This document shows positions 23,710 through 32,045 of a DNA stretch of 64,000 nucleotides, piece after piece (within the stretch, counting starts at the first letter, position 1; the number at the start of each line of letters is the position of its first letter). The DNA is from Microbacterium yannicii (GTDB lineage Bacteria; Actinomycetota; Actinomycetes; Actinomycetales; Microbacteriaceae): contig NZ_JAMXMB010000040.1 of NCBI RefSeq assembly GCF_024055635.1, positions 186,001 to 250,000 of the forward strand, in the 5' to 3' direction. Both the position numbers and the translations under genes were made by a program. The notes beneath the pieces are model-generated. The model saw only the letters and a list, made by a program, of their open reading frames with translations, did no database searches and was not told the DNA's origin.

Positions 23710-25038
23710 TCAGCGATGGGCGAAGGCCTCCAGGGCGGCGTCGGGCGGGAGCTCGTCGAACCAGGCATCGAACGACACCGGCGTGCCGTCGCCGGGAACC
23801 GCGTCGACGTAGGTGGTCGTCGCCGCGGCGATGGTGCCGTCGGCCGCGCGGGCGAGCACCGCGACGGCGACATACTCCTGGTCGTCGGCGAAGTGCGCGC
23901 TGACCGTTCCGGACACCTCGGCGGGCCCCCCGGAACCGACCGGCCCGGTCACCTGCTCGACGGCGAAGGACCCGGTTTCGTCGGCGGGCGACAGCGTCGC
24001 CTCCGACGCGGCGGGCAGGTCGACGTCGACGCTGGCGATCTGCGCGTCGCCCATGTCGAAGAAGTAGCCGACCACGGCGGTGCGGCCGGACAGCAGCATG
24101 GCGTAGCCGGGAGCTGACCCGAGCGTCGACCCGTCTTCGGCATAGGCGATGACCTCGACATACGAGTCGAAGACGTAGTCCGGGTTGGGGTTGTCGATCA
24201 CCACGGCGTACCACCAGACGTCGTCGTAGTCCTTACCGAAGGCGGTCTCGGCGACCGTCGGCTGCACGGGAGCCGCGAATTGCGCTCCGGAATCGGGCTG
24301 CCCGTCGGTTCCGGGGGCGGTGATGCCGGGAACGACGTACTCCTCGTAGTCGTCCTCGTACGGTCCCGCCCCGACGTCGGAGGAACCGGCGAATGATCCC
24401 ACGATCGCCGCCACCGCGAGCACGACGGCCAGGACGCCGCCGACGATCGAGATCCCGAGCGCCGCGAACCCGAAGCCCTTCCCACCCTGTCTCCTGCTGA
24501 TCAGTGCGATCAACGAGAGGACGAATGCGACGGACAGCAGCAGGGGCGACAGCGCACCGCTTGTCCATGAGCCGGCGGCCGCAGCGACGATCGCAGTGAG
24601 GACTCCGGCGCCCGCCACGACGAGCGCGATGATCGCGAGCGCCTTCGGTCGGGTGTCGATGCCTCCCGGCCCGGCGCCGCCGGGCAAGGCGCCGCCGGGC
24701 ACGGCACCGACGGGCGGGACGCCGCCGGGCGGCGTGGCGAAGGAGGGCGATCCCGGGTAGGCCGGGGGCGCGGCCACGGGGTGGCGAGCGTACGGCGGCA
24801 GGGCGTACGCGGTGGGGGTGACGTACGCGTGGCCGGGCGGCGGGGTGGCTGGGCGCGAGGATGCCGCGCCGGCGGTCGGCGCAGTCGCCGAGGCGGGGAT
24901 GGCGTAGGTGGGGATGGCGTAGGCAGGGAGCGCGTACTGGGGGGCGTCGGGTGCGACCGCGGTATACGGCCGCGCCGGCGGCGGTGCATCGGCCGTGCGC
25001 TCGTCACCTGCGGGTTGCGGCGGGAGGGGGTCGGACAT
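23710..25038 (-). CDS. Pro/Ala-rich membrane protein with DUF4190-like helices and an extracellular beta domain
   Basis: A 442-residue protein. About 130 residues of low complexity rich in Pro, Ala, Tyr and Gly (YAIPTYAIPAS, then GGVPPVGAVPGGALPGG) precede three helices (about 135-160, 163-184 and 195-222) resembling the DUF4190 membrane unit. The C-terminal part includes an FxLYD-like stretch (WWYAVVIDNPNPDYVFDSYVEVIAY). It is probably a surface protein. ATG 25038 has a CAGGAG ribosome site and was preferred over the upstream frame. Confidence 0.75.
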   Translation of the reverse strand: MSDPLPPQPAGDERTADAPPPARPYTAVAPDAPQYALPAYAIPTYAIPASATAPTAGAASSRPATPPPGHAYVTPTAYALPPYARHPVAAPPAYPGSPSFATPPGGVPPVGAVPGGALPGGAGPGGIDTRPKALAIIALVVAGAGVLTAIVAAAAGSWTSGALSPLLLSVAFVLSLIALISRRQGGKGFGFAALGISIVGGVLAVVLAVAAIVGSFAGSSDVGAGPYEDDYEEYVVPGITAPGTDGQPDSGAQFAAPVQPTVAETAFGKDYDDVWWYAVVIDNPNPDYVFDSYVEVIAYAEDGSTLGSAPGYAMLLSGRTAVVGYFFDMGDAQIASVDVDLPAASEATLSPADETGSFAVEQVTGPVGSGGPAEVSGTVSAHFADDQEYVAVAVLARAADGTIAAATTTYVDAVPGDGTPVSFDAWFDELPPDAALEAFAHR

Positions 25039-25119
25039 GAGGCTCCTGTTCTCCTGCGTCTGCCCCAACCTAGCGAAAAGACCGGGTGGTTCCGCGTTCG
25101 CACGCACCGGCGGAAAGAA

Positions 25120-25166
25120 GACGGCGCCTCCCGTCGTGCCGCAGAGGCAGAGCGGGAGGCGCCGTC
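25120..25166 (-). terminator. strong terminator of the osmoprotectant ABC operon
   Basis: Perfect 14-base arms GACGGCGCCTCCCG (25120-25133) and CGGGAGGCGCCGTC (25153-25166) enclose a 19-base loop, 19 bases after the binding-protein stop on the minus strand. Confidence 0.85.
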
Positions 25167-25184
25167 CGTCGGTCGGCGCGACGG

Positions 25185-26099
25185 TCAGTTCAGGCCGTTG
25201 TCGGCGAGCCAGTCCGCAGCGATGTCCTCGGGGGAGCGCTCGTCCTCCGTCGATTCGACGTTGAGCGCCACGAGACCCTCGGGCGTCAAGGCGGCGCTCA
25301 CCGCGTTGATGACGTCGGCGATCTCATCGGCGATGTCGGCGTTCACGACCGGCACGACGTTCGACGCGAGGAAGAGCCCCTTCGGGTCTTCCAGCGTCAC
25401 CAGGTCCTCCGTCTTGATGCGCGGGTCGGCGCTGTACACGTTGGCGATCTGGATGTTCCCGGCGACCAGCTCGTCGACGGTGGTGTCGGCGGTGGCCTGG
25501 AACGACACGGTGACGCCGTAGACCTCCTCGAGCCCGCTCGGGCCGTAGGGACGCTCTTCGAGTTCGGGCGCGCCTCCCAGCACCAGACCGTCGATGCCGG
25601 CGAGATCGGCGATGGAGGTGAGCCCGTTCTCCTCGGCGAAGGCGGCGGTGACGTTGTACGAGTCCTGGTCGGTCGCCGACGACTGGTCGAGGACCGTCAG
25701 CCCGTCGGGCAGCGCCTCCTGGAGCGCCGCGTAGACATCGTCCGACGTGGTCGCGGTGGTGTCGGGCTCGAAGTACTGCAGCAGGTTGCCGGTGTACTCG
25801 GGGAACAGGTCGATCTCGCCGTCCTCGAGAGCCGGCATGTAGGCATCCCGCTGGCCGATGTTGAAGTTGCGCTCAACCGTGAAGCCGCCGGCTTCGAGCG
25901 CCTGCGCGTAGATCTCGGCGATGATCTCGTTGGAGTAGTAGGCCTGCGAGCCGATGACGATCGTCGACGAGTCGCCGGTGTCGCCGCCATCGGTGCTGTC
26001 GCCGCTGAGCGGGTCGCTGGAAGCGCAGCCGGCGAGAGCGAGCGCCGCGATCGCGGTCCCCGCGAGCGCCGCGGTCAGGCGCATGCGTGCTGTGGACAT
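25185..26099 (-). CDS. glycine betaine/choline-type ABC transporter binding lipoprotein
   Basis: A 304-residue lipoprotein with lipobox ALALAGC (Cys at 23) and an OpuAC-type ligand-binding domain. Its start is IVIGSQAYYSNEIIAEIYAQALE, followed by DLFPEYTGNLLQYF, typical of OpuBC/OpuCC/OsmX binding proteins that take betaine, choline or related osmolytes. The exact ligand is not readable. A strong GGAGGTAAC ribosome site fixes ATG 26099. It is the last gene of a four-gene operon and is followed by a perfect-stem terminator. Confidence 0.92.
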   Translation of the reverse strand: MSTARMRLTAALAGTAIAALALAGCASSDPLSGDSTDGGDTGDSSTIVIGSQAYYSNEIIAEIYAQALEAGGFTVERNFNIGQRDAYMPALEDGEIDLFPEYTGNLLQYFEPDTTATTSDDVYAALQEALPDGLTVLDQSSATDQDSYNVTAAFAEENGLTSIADLAGIDGLVLGGAPELEERPYGPSGLEEVYGVTVSFQATADTTVDELVAGNIQIANVYSADPRIKTEDLVTLEDPKGLFLASNVVPVVNADIADEIADVINAVSAALTPEGLVALNVESTEDERSPEDIAADWLADNGLN

Positions 26100-26130
26100 T
26101 TCGTTACCTCCGGTGTGGTGGGTGGGGATA

Positions 26131-26856
26131 TCAGCGGGAGAACTGCGGCGCGCGGGCGAGAGCGGGTGCGCTCGCCGCCGGACGGATGCGGGGGCCCTCC
26201 GTCCGCGGGACGGCGAAGCGGGCGAGGAGGGCGAAGAGCCCGTCGAGCACGAGAGCGAGTGCGACCACGACGATGGAGGCTCCGAGGATCTCGGGGAAGT
26301 CGCGCAGCGCGATGCCTTGCACGATGTAGTAGCCGAGCCCGCCCACACCGATGTAGGCGCCGATGGTCACCGTGGCGACCACCTGCAGCGTGGCGGACCG
26401 AAGTCCGCCGATGAGGAGCGAGAGTCCGAGTGGCATCTCGATCCGGAACAGGATCTGCCACTGGGTCATTCCCATCGCGCGGCCGGCGTCGATCACCGTC
26501 CGCTCGATCGCCTCGATGCCGGCGTACGCACCGGCGAGCACCGAGGGGATGGCGAGGACGACGAACGTGGCCACCGCCGCCTCTGTCTTGAACGCCACGC
26601 CGAGCAGCAGACTCAACAGCACGACGAGGCCGAGAGCGGGAAGGGCTCGAGCCGCCCCTGAGAGGAACACGGCGAGTTCGCGACCTCTGCCGGTGTGTCC
26701 GATCAGCCAGCCGATCGGGATCGCGATGACCGCGGCGATGGCCACGGAGCCGAAGGTGAACGCGAGGTGCTGGGCGATCGCCGTCGGCAAGGGCAGCGCG
26801 CCCGTCAGCCGGGCAGGCGAGAAGATCCAGGCGAATGCTTCGGCGAGGACGTTCAT
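26131..26856 (-). CDS. osmoprotectant ABC transporter permease (second)
   Basis: A 241-residue permease with about six helices. It has the GHTGRGRELAVFLSGAARALPALGLVVLLSLL segment and an EAA-type loop with AGRAMGMTQWQILFRIEMPLGLSLLIGG, as in OpuC/ProW-type subunits. With the upstream permease it forms a heterodimeric channel. Its ATG overlaps the stop of the first permease by four bases. Confidence 0.93.
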   Translation of the reverse strand: MNVLAEAFAWIFSPARLTGALPLPTAIAQHLAFTFGSVAIAAVIAIPIGWLIGHTGRGRELAVFLSGAARALPALGLVVLLSLLLGVAFKTEAAVATFVVLAIPSVLAGAYAGIEAIERTVIDAGRAMGMTQWQILFRIEMPLGLSLLIGGLRSATLQVVATVTIGAYIGVGGLGYYIVQGIALRDFPEILGASIVVVALALVLDGLFALLARFAVPRTEGPRIRPAASAPALARAPQFSR

Positions 26857-27524
26857 GCCGCCACCGCCCGGAGCCGGGCCGCGCGCGGCAGAGTGGCACG
26901 CCGCGTCCACGGCATGAGCGCGCGCCCGGCCAGCATGAGCAGCCCGTCGATCACCACGGCGATCACCACGACGGCCACGACGCCCGCGAAGACTTCGGCG
27001 ACGATGCGACGCTGCGAACCGTTCGTGAAGAGGTAGCCGAGGTTCTCGACGCCGATGAGGGCGCCGACGGTCGCGAGGGAGATCGTGGACATCGCCGTCA
27101 CCCGCAGTCCCGCGAGCACGACGGGGCCCGCGAGGGGGAAGTCCACGGTCCAGAACCTTCGCCAGGCACCGAAGCCGACGGCGACCGCGGCGGACCGCGT
27201 CACCGGGTCGACGGACGCGAGCCCGTCGGTCACCGAGCGCGTCATGATAGCTACCGCGTAGATCGTCAATGCGATGACGAGGTTCAGCTCCGACAGGTAC
27301 GGCACGCCGAACAGCGACAGCAGAGCGAACAGGGCGAAGGAAGGGATCGTGTACAGCAGACCGATCACCGTCAGCACCGTCCCGCGGAGCTTCGTGTAGC
27401 GGAACGCCAGCCACCCGAGCGGGATCGACAGCACGAACCCCGCGGCGATCGCCACCGCACTCTGACGCAGGTGGTCGACCGTGAGCGCGCCGATCAGGTC
27501 CAGATTGTCGAGAACCCAGTTCAC
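26853..27524 (-). CDS. osmoprotectant ABC transporter permease (first)
   Basis: A 223-residue permease with about six helices, opening LIGALTVDHLRQSAVAIAAGFVLSIPLGWLA and carrying RSAAVAVGFGAWRRFWTVDFPLAGPVVLAG as the ATPase-docking loop. It is paralogous to the following permease. It overlaps the ATPase stop and the next ATG by four bases on each side, so the order is ATPase, permease, permease, binding protein. Confidence 0.93.
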   Translation of the reverse strand: MNWVLDNLDLIGALTVDHLRQSAVAIAAGFVLSIPLGWLAFRYTKLRGTVLTVIGLLYTIPSFALFALLSLFGVPYLSELNLVIALTIYAVAIMTRSVTDGLASVDPVTRSAAVAVGFGAWRRFWTVDFPLAGPVVLAGLRVTAMSTISLATVGALIGVENLGYLFTNGSQRRIVAEVFAGVVAVVVIAVVIDGLLMLAGRALMPWTRRATLPRAARLRAVAA

Positions 27525-28345
27525 GGCTCATCCTCCACGAGGACTCCCTGCGTGCGCCCGGCCGTGTCGACGAGCACCGTGCCGTGCGCCGTCTGCTTGG
27601 CGCGCAGCGCCCGCGCGCCGCGCTCCACCCCGATGAAGTCGGCGACGAAGTCGCTCGCCGGGTTCTCGATGATCTCGCTCGGGGTGCCGATCTGGGCGAC
27701 GCGCGCACCCTTCTCGAGGATCACCACCTGGTCGCCGAGCAGGAAGGCCTCGTCGATGTCGTGGGTGACGAAGACGATCGTCTTGTCGAGCTCGCCCTGC
27801 AGCCGCAGCGTCTCGGTCTGCAGCTCTCGGCGCACGATGGGGTCGACGGCACCGAACGGCTCGTCCATCAGCAGGATGTTCGGGTCGACTGCCAGCGCCC
27901 GCGCGACCCCCACGCGCTGCTGCTGACCGCCCGAGAGCTGGCTCGGGTAGCGCTTCGCCAGCCCGCGCTCGAGCCCGACGACGTCCATCAGCTCGAGCGC
28001 GTCGGCGCGGGCCTTGGCGCGAGAGACGCCGCTCAGCACCGGGACTGTCGCGATGTTGTCGACGACCGAGAAGTGGGGGAGGAGTCCCGCGTTCTGCAGG
28101 ACGTAGCCGATGCCCCGGCGCAGAGCCACCGGGTCGCGGCCCGAGATCGGCTCGTCATCGATCGTGATGACGCCGCTCGTGGGCTCGACCAGTCGATTGA
28201 TCATGCGCAGCAGTGTGGTCTTGCCGCTCCCTGATGAGCCGACGAGCACGGTGGTCTTGTGCGCGGGAATGAGCACGCTGAAGTCGTCGACGGCGACGGT
28301 GCCATCGGGATAACGCTTCGAGACCCCGCGGAATTCGATCGCCAT
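27521..28345 (-). CDS. osmoprotectant ABC transporter ATP-binding protein
   Basis: A 274-residue ATPase. Walker A is GSSGSGKTT, the signature is LSGGQQQR, Walker B is ILLMDEPF, and the switch is FVTHDIDEA. It resembles OpuCA/ProV-like proteins but is short, ending soon after the ATPase fold with a brief tail, so tandem CBS osmosensing domains are absent. ATG 28345 has an AAAGGG-type ribosome site. A likely promoter lies in the 150-base gap shared with the divergent reductase gene. Confidence 0.93.
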   Translation of the reverse strand: MAIEFRGVSKRYPDGTVAVDDFSVLIPAHKTTVLVGSSGSGKTTLLRMINRLVEPTSGVITIDDEPISGRDPVALRRGIGYVLQNAGLLPHFSVVDNIATVPVLSGVSRAKARADALELMDVVGLERGLAKRYPSQLSGGQQQRVGVARALAVDPNILLMDEPFGAVDPIVRRELQTETLRLQGELDKTIVFVTHDIDEAFLLGDQVVILEKGARVAQIGTPSEIIENPASDFVADFIGVERGARALRAKQTAHGTVLVDTAGRTQGVLVEDEP

Positions 28346-28496
28346 GCTGCCCTTTCGGCCGGGGTTCCCACATAACCACACGCCGCCGACATGATGACGG
28401 AGGCGACGGATGCCGCGAACTCCGCTATGCTCGTCGCCCGCCGCGCGCGGGGCCACCGTGTCGCCTGTGTCGCGGGACGAGGCTACGTTGGGGCGC

Positions 28497-29933
28497 ATGA
28501 CTTCTCGGGAGTACGACCTCATCGTCATCGGAGCCGGCCCCGTCGGCGAGAACGTCGCCGACCGGGCGACGCAGGGCGGCCTGTCGGTCGTCGTGGTGGA
28601 GAGCGAGCTCGTGGGCGGCGAATGCTCGTACTGGGCCTGCATCCCCTCGAAGGCGATGCTGCGGGCGGGTGCGGCTCTGAGCGCAGCCCGCCGCGTGAGG
28701 GGGGCCGCCGCGGCGGTGACGGGCACCGTCGATGTCGCCGCCACCCTGGTGCGCCGCGACGAGCTCGTGCACCACTGGGACGACACCTCTCAGGTCGACT
28801 GGCTGCACGGCGCGGGCATCGATCTGGTGCGCGGGCACGGGCGGCTCACCGGTGAGCGGGAGGTCACCGTCACCGACGCCGACGGCGGGGAGACCGTCTT
28901 GACCGCCCGTCATGCGGTCGCCATCTCGACGGGATCGGCGGCGCTGCTCCCCGACATCCCGGGTCTGCGGGAGGCGCAGCCGTGGACCAGTCGGGAAGCC
29001 ACCGGGGTCCGCGACGTTCCCTCGTCGCTGGCGGTGCTCGGCGGAGGCGTCGTCGGCAGCGAGATGGCGACGCTCTTCACCTCCTTCGGCACGACGGTCA
29101 CCGTGGTCGCGCGGTCGGGCTTGCTGCGCGGCGTCGAGCGGTTCGCCGGAGAGGCGGTCGCGAAGGCGCTGGCCGACGCGGGGGCTGAGGTGCGCACCGG
29201 TGTCGAGGTGGAGAAAGTCTCACGCGACAGTGACACCGACGGCGGCGGGAACGGCGAGGTCGTGCTGTCGCTGTCGGACGGCTCGGAGGTGCGAGCGGCG
29301 GAGGTGCTCGTCGCCACAGGTCGCGTGCCGCGCACCTCCGACATCGGCCTCGAGGTCGTGGGACTCCAGCCGGGTTCCTGGCTCGACGTCGACGACACGC
29401 TGCGCGTCCGCGGGGTGGACTGGCTCTACGCGGTCGGCGACGTCAATCACCGCGCACTGCTCACCCACCAGGGCAAGTACCAGGGGCGCGCGGCGGGAGA
29501 TGTCATCGCTGCACGTGCACGTGCGCGGGACATCGACGACGCACCCTGGGGTGCGCACGTCGCGACCGCCGACCATGCCGCCGTGCCGCAGGTGGTCTTC
29601 ACGGATCCGGAGGTGGCCGCGATCGGCCACACCGAGGAGTCGGCACGGGCGGCAGGCCTCGACATCCGTGTCATCGACTACGACCTCTCGTGGCTCGCCG
29701 GCTCCAGCGAGCTGGCCGACGACTACCGGGGGCGCGCGCGGGCGATCGTCGACGAGAAGCGGCGCGTGCTCGTGGGCGCGACGTTCGTCGGGCAGGACGT
29801 GGGCGAGATGCTCCACGCGGCGACGATCGCCATCGTCGGCGAGGTGCCGATCGAGCGCCTCTGGCACGCGGTGCCGTCGTACCCGACGATCAGCGAGGTG
29901 TGGCTCCGCTGGCTGGAGGAGTACGGGCGCTGA
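28497..29933 (+). CDS. pyridine-nucleotide disulfide oxidoreductase (Lpd/mercuric-reductase-like)
   Basis: A 478-residue flavoprotein. The FAD motif is VIGAGPVGENVA and the redox-active pair is C43 and C48 in GGECSYWACIPSKAM. NAD(P) binding is at LGGGVVGSEMATLF, and the C-terminal catalytic His is in HAVPSYPTISEVW. Members reduce disulfides such as lipoamide, mycothione or metal-bound thiols. The substrate is not readable, and neither 2-oxoacid dehydrogenase genes nor mercury genes are near. ATG 28497 follows TACGTT (28484-28489) by seven bases, a leaderless start. Confidence 0.92.
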   Translation: MTSREYDLIVIGAGPVGENVADRATQGGLSVVVVESELVGGECSYWACIPSKAMLRAGAALSAARRVRGAAAAVTGTVDVAATLVRRDELVHHWDDTSQVDWLHGAGIDLVRGHGRLTGEREVTVTDADGGETVLTARHAVAISTGSAALLPDIPGLREAQPWTSREATGVRDVPSSLAVLGGGVVGSEMATLFTSFGTTVTVVARSGLLRGVERFAGEAVAKALADAGAEVRTGVEVEKVSRDSDTDGGGNGEVVLSLSDGSEVRAAEVLVATGRVPRTSDIGLEVVGLQPGSWLDVDDTLRVRGVDWLYAVGDVNHRALLTHQGKYQGRAAGDVIAARARARDIDDAPWGAHVATADHAAVPQVVFTDPEVAAIGHTEESARAAGLDIRVIDYDLSWLAGSSELADDYRGRARAIVDEKRRVLVGATFVGQDVGEMLHAATIAIVGEVPIERLWHAVPSYPTISEVWLRWLEEYGR

Positions 29934-29975
29934 GCGCAGCGCGCCGTACGTCGTCAGGGTGCCGTCACTGCCGCA

Positions 29976-30584
29976 TCACTGCGGCGGCGCCGGGTACGGG
30001 CGCTCCTTGAGGAGCTTCGCGAGATGCGCGGCGTTGCGGGCGAGGGTCGCCGTGGTCGACGCGACCTTCTCGGGCGTCTGAGGCAGGTCCTTGTAGTCGG
30101 TCGTCTGCATCGCCTCGCCGTTCCAGTACACCCCGCCCTGCGAGGGGATCGTGAAACCGACGTCGCCGAGAGCCTGGTAGAGGTCAGCGGTGATCGCGTG
30201 CGCGCCGTCCTCGTTGCCCACCACGACGGTCACAGCGACCTTGCCCGCGAGGATCGCACGGCCCTCGTCGTCGGTCTCCGACAGCTCGGCGTCGAGGCGC
30301 TCGAGCACCCGCTGCGCGACGCTCGACAGGTGCCCCATCCACGTCGGTGTGGCGAAGACGAGGATGTCGCTGGCGAGCACCTTCTCGCGGATCCGAGGCC
30401 ACTGGTCGCCGTTGCCCATGTCCGCCTGCACGCCCGGCCGCACGTCGAAGTCGACGACGCGGACCTGTTCGCCGGTGACGTCGTGCTCGGCCAGCGCGTC
30501 GAGAACCTGCTGTGCGAGCAGTTCGCCGCTGGAGGCATCGGGGGAGGGCTTGAGGGTGCAGTTCAGTGCGAGTGCGCGGAGCAT
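29976..30584 (-). CDS. flavodoxin-fold NAD(P)H-dependent FMN reductase
   Basis: A 202-residue protein with the flavodoxin-fold signature: ALALNCTLKPSPDASSGELLAQQVLDAL near the start, where FMN phosphate binds, and ILVFATPTWMGHLSSVAQRVLERLDAE in the middle. Family members are quinone or flavin reductases and azoreductases. The ATG at 30584 has an AAAGGAA ribosome site, better than the upstream MPSDAKGID reading. It is convergent with the disulfide reductase. Confidence 0.88.
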   Translation of the reverse strand: MLRALALNCTLKPSPDASSGELLAQQVLDALAEHDVTGEQVRVVDFDVRPGVQADMGNGDQWPRIREKVLASDILVFATPTWMGHLSSVAQRVLERLDAELSETDDEGRAILAGKVAVTVVVGNEDGAHAITADLYQALGDVGFTIPSQGGVYWNGEAMQTTDYKDLPQTPEKVASTTATLARNAAHLAKLLKERPYPAPPQ

Positions 30585-30723
30585 GTCGATTCCTTTCGCG
30601 TCGCTCGGCACGCTACGGAACCCGCGAGGTTCCCCGCGAGCCCTTGACAGGGTCGCTCGCAGGTGGGTGGCCGTCGCGAGAGGTACCCTTGCCGCCCAAC
30701 CCTTGCTCCTCAGGAGGTGGCGT

Positions 30724-31218
30724 ATGCGGCCCGAGCCATCACCGGTCGGTCCCGGTCAAGAATCCGTCTGGGACTATCCGCGTCCGCCCCGGGTCGAGAG
30801 GGTCGCGCGGCGCGTGCTGATCCGGCTCGGCGACGAGGCGATCGTCGACACCGACGACGTCGTGCGCGTCCTCGAGACGAGCCACCCGCCGGTCTACTAC
30901 CTGCCGATCTCCGCGTTCGCCGACGGCGCGCTGACGTCGGGCGAGGGATCGTCGTACTGCGAGTTCAAGGGGAGCGCCCGATACTTCGACGTCAGCGGCG
31001 GGGGACAGCTGCGTCCGCGGGCCGCGTGGACCTACCCCCGTCCCGCCGCGGGGTTCGAGTCACTCGACGGTCGGGTGGCGGTCTACGCGCGCGACATGGA
31101 CCTGTGCACGGTCGACAGCGTCGAGGTGATGCCCCAGCCGGGGCGGTTCTACGGCGGATGGATCACGCCCGAGATCGTGGGGCCGTTCAAGGGCGAACGC
31201 GGCTCGCTGGGGTGGTGA
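30724..31218 (+). CDS. DUF427 domain protein
   Basis: A 164-residue beta-rich protein of the DUF427 family, with GESVWDYPRPPRVE near the N-terminus, the conserved PVYYLPISAFADGALTSGEGSSYCEFKGSARYFDV, and FYGGWITPEIVGPFKG at the end. Function is unproven. A clear CAGGAGGTGG ribosome site supports ATG 30724; the long upstream frame overlaps another gene antisense and was rejected. Confidence 0.9.
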   Translation: MRPEPSPVGPGQESVWDYPRPPRVERVARRVLIRLGDEAIVDTDDVVRVLETSHPPVYYLPISAFADGALTSGEGSSYCEFKGSARYFDVSGGGQLRPRAAWTYPRPAAGFESLDGRVAVYARDMDLCTVDSVEVMPQPGRFYGGWITPEIVGPFKGERGSLGW

Positions 31219-31295
31219 CGGCTCGGGCGGCGCCTCGTGCGATCGCGGCATCCGCCACCGATCTGACAGCGAACGCCCAGCCTGCTCCCTTGCTC

Positions 31296-31309
31296 AGCGA
31301 TATATCGCT
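31296..31309 (+). promoter_or_regulatory. AGCGATATATCGCT palindrome before the PadR gene
   Basis: A perfect 14-base palindrome 44 bases upstream of the padR-family ATG, in an AT-rich patch, followed by a similar half-site (GTATCGTCGGCATATCG). The location and symmetry suit an autoregulatory operator. That assignment is inference. Confidence 0.55.
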
Positions 31310-31353
31310 AGGTATCGTCGGCATATCGGCACACACTCGTTCAGGAGGTCGTC

Positions 31354-31920
31354 ATGAGCGGTTCGTTCCCCGGATTCGGTTCACGTCCAGGAGGTCAGGG
31401 CGCGGGCGCGGGTCTGCCCGGCAGTCTGTGGGATGCCATGGACCAGTTGAAGGATGCCTTCGAGCGCGGGTTCTCCCCGCGCGTCGGCCGCGGCGACGTG
31501 CGGGCCGCGGTCCTCGCGATCCTCGCCGAGAAGCCCATGCACGGGTACCAGATCATCCAGGAGATCGAGGCGCGCAGCGACGGCGCGTGGAAGCCCAGCC
31601 CGGGATCGGTCTATCCGACGCTCCAGCTCCTCGCGGACGAGGGCCTGGTGGCGGCGGAGGAGTCGAACGGCAAGAAGACCTACTCGCTCACCGAGGCCGG
31701 CCGCACCGAGGCCGCGGCCGCCGACGGCCAGTCCGCTCCCTGGGAGGCCTTCGGATCCCGCGACACGGGGCGCACCAGCGCCCTGCCGAAGGCGGGTGCG
31801 AAGCTCGCGCAGGCCGCCGCTCAGGTCGGCCGTGGCGGCACGCCCGAACAGGTGGCGCAGGCCGTCGAGGTGCTCGACGAGGCGCGGCGTAAGCTCTACT
31901 CGATCCTCGCCCAGGACTGA
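31354..31920 (+). CDS. PadR family transcriptional regulator
   Basis: A 188-residue regulator with a Gly-rich start and a PadR winged helix (about 45-115): GDVRAAVLAILAEKPMHGYQIIQEIEARSDGAWKPSPGSVYPTLQLLADEGLV. The C-terminal helical region is probably for dimerisation. Such proteins repress a linked transporter or their own gene. The palindrome at 31296-31309 may be the operator. The gene downstream encodes a UbiB-like kinase, but a 125-base gap argues against a tight operon. Confidence 0.92.
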   Translation: MSGSFPGFGSRPGGQGAGAGLPGSLWDAMDQLKDAFERGFSPRVGRGDVRAAVLAILAEKPMHGYQIIQEIEARSDGAWKPSPGSVYPTLQLLADEGLVAAEESNGKKTYSLTEAGRTEAAAADGQSAPWEAFGSRDTGRTSALPKAGAKLAQAAAQVGRGGTPEQVAQAVEVLDEARRKLYSILAQD

Positions 31921-32045
31921 CGGGCCGGCCGGGCGCCGGCGCACGACGTCTACCGGCGCGCACGGTGTCGGCGGGGTCGGCGATCCCGGGCGACCGGGAG
32001 CGCAGGCATCCCTGATCACCCGATCCGCACCGCCGAGGAGCTTCG

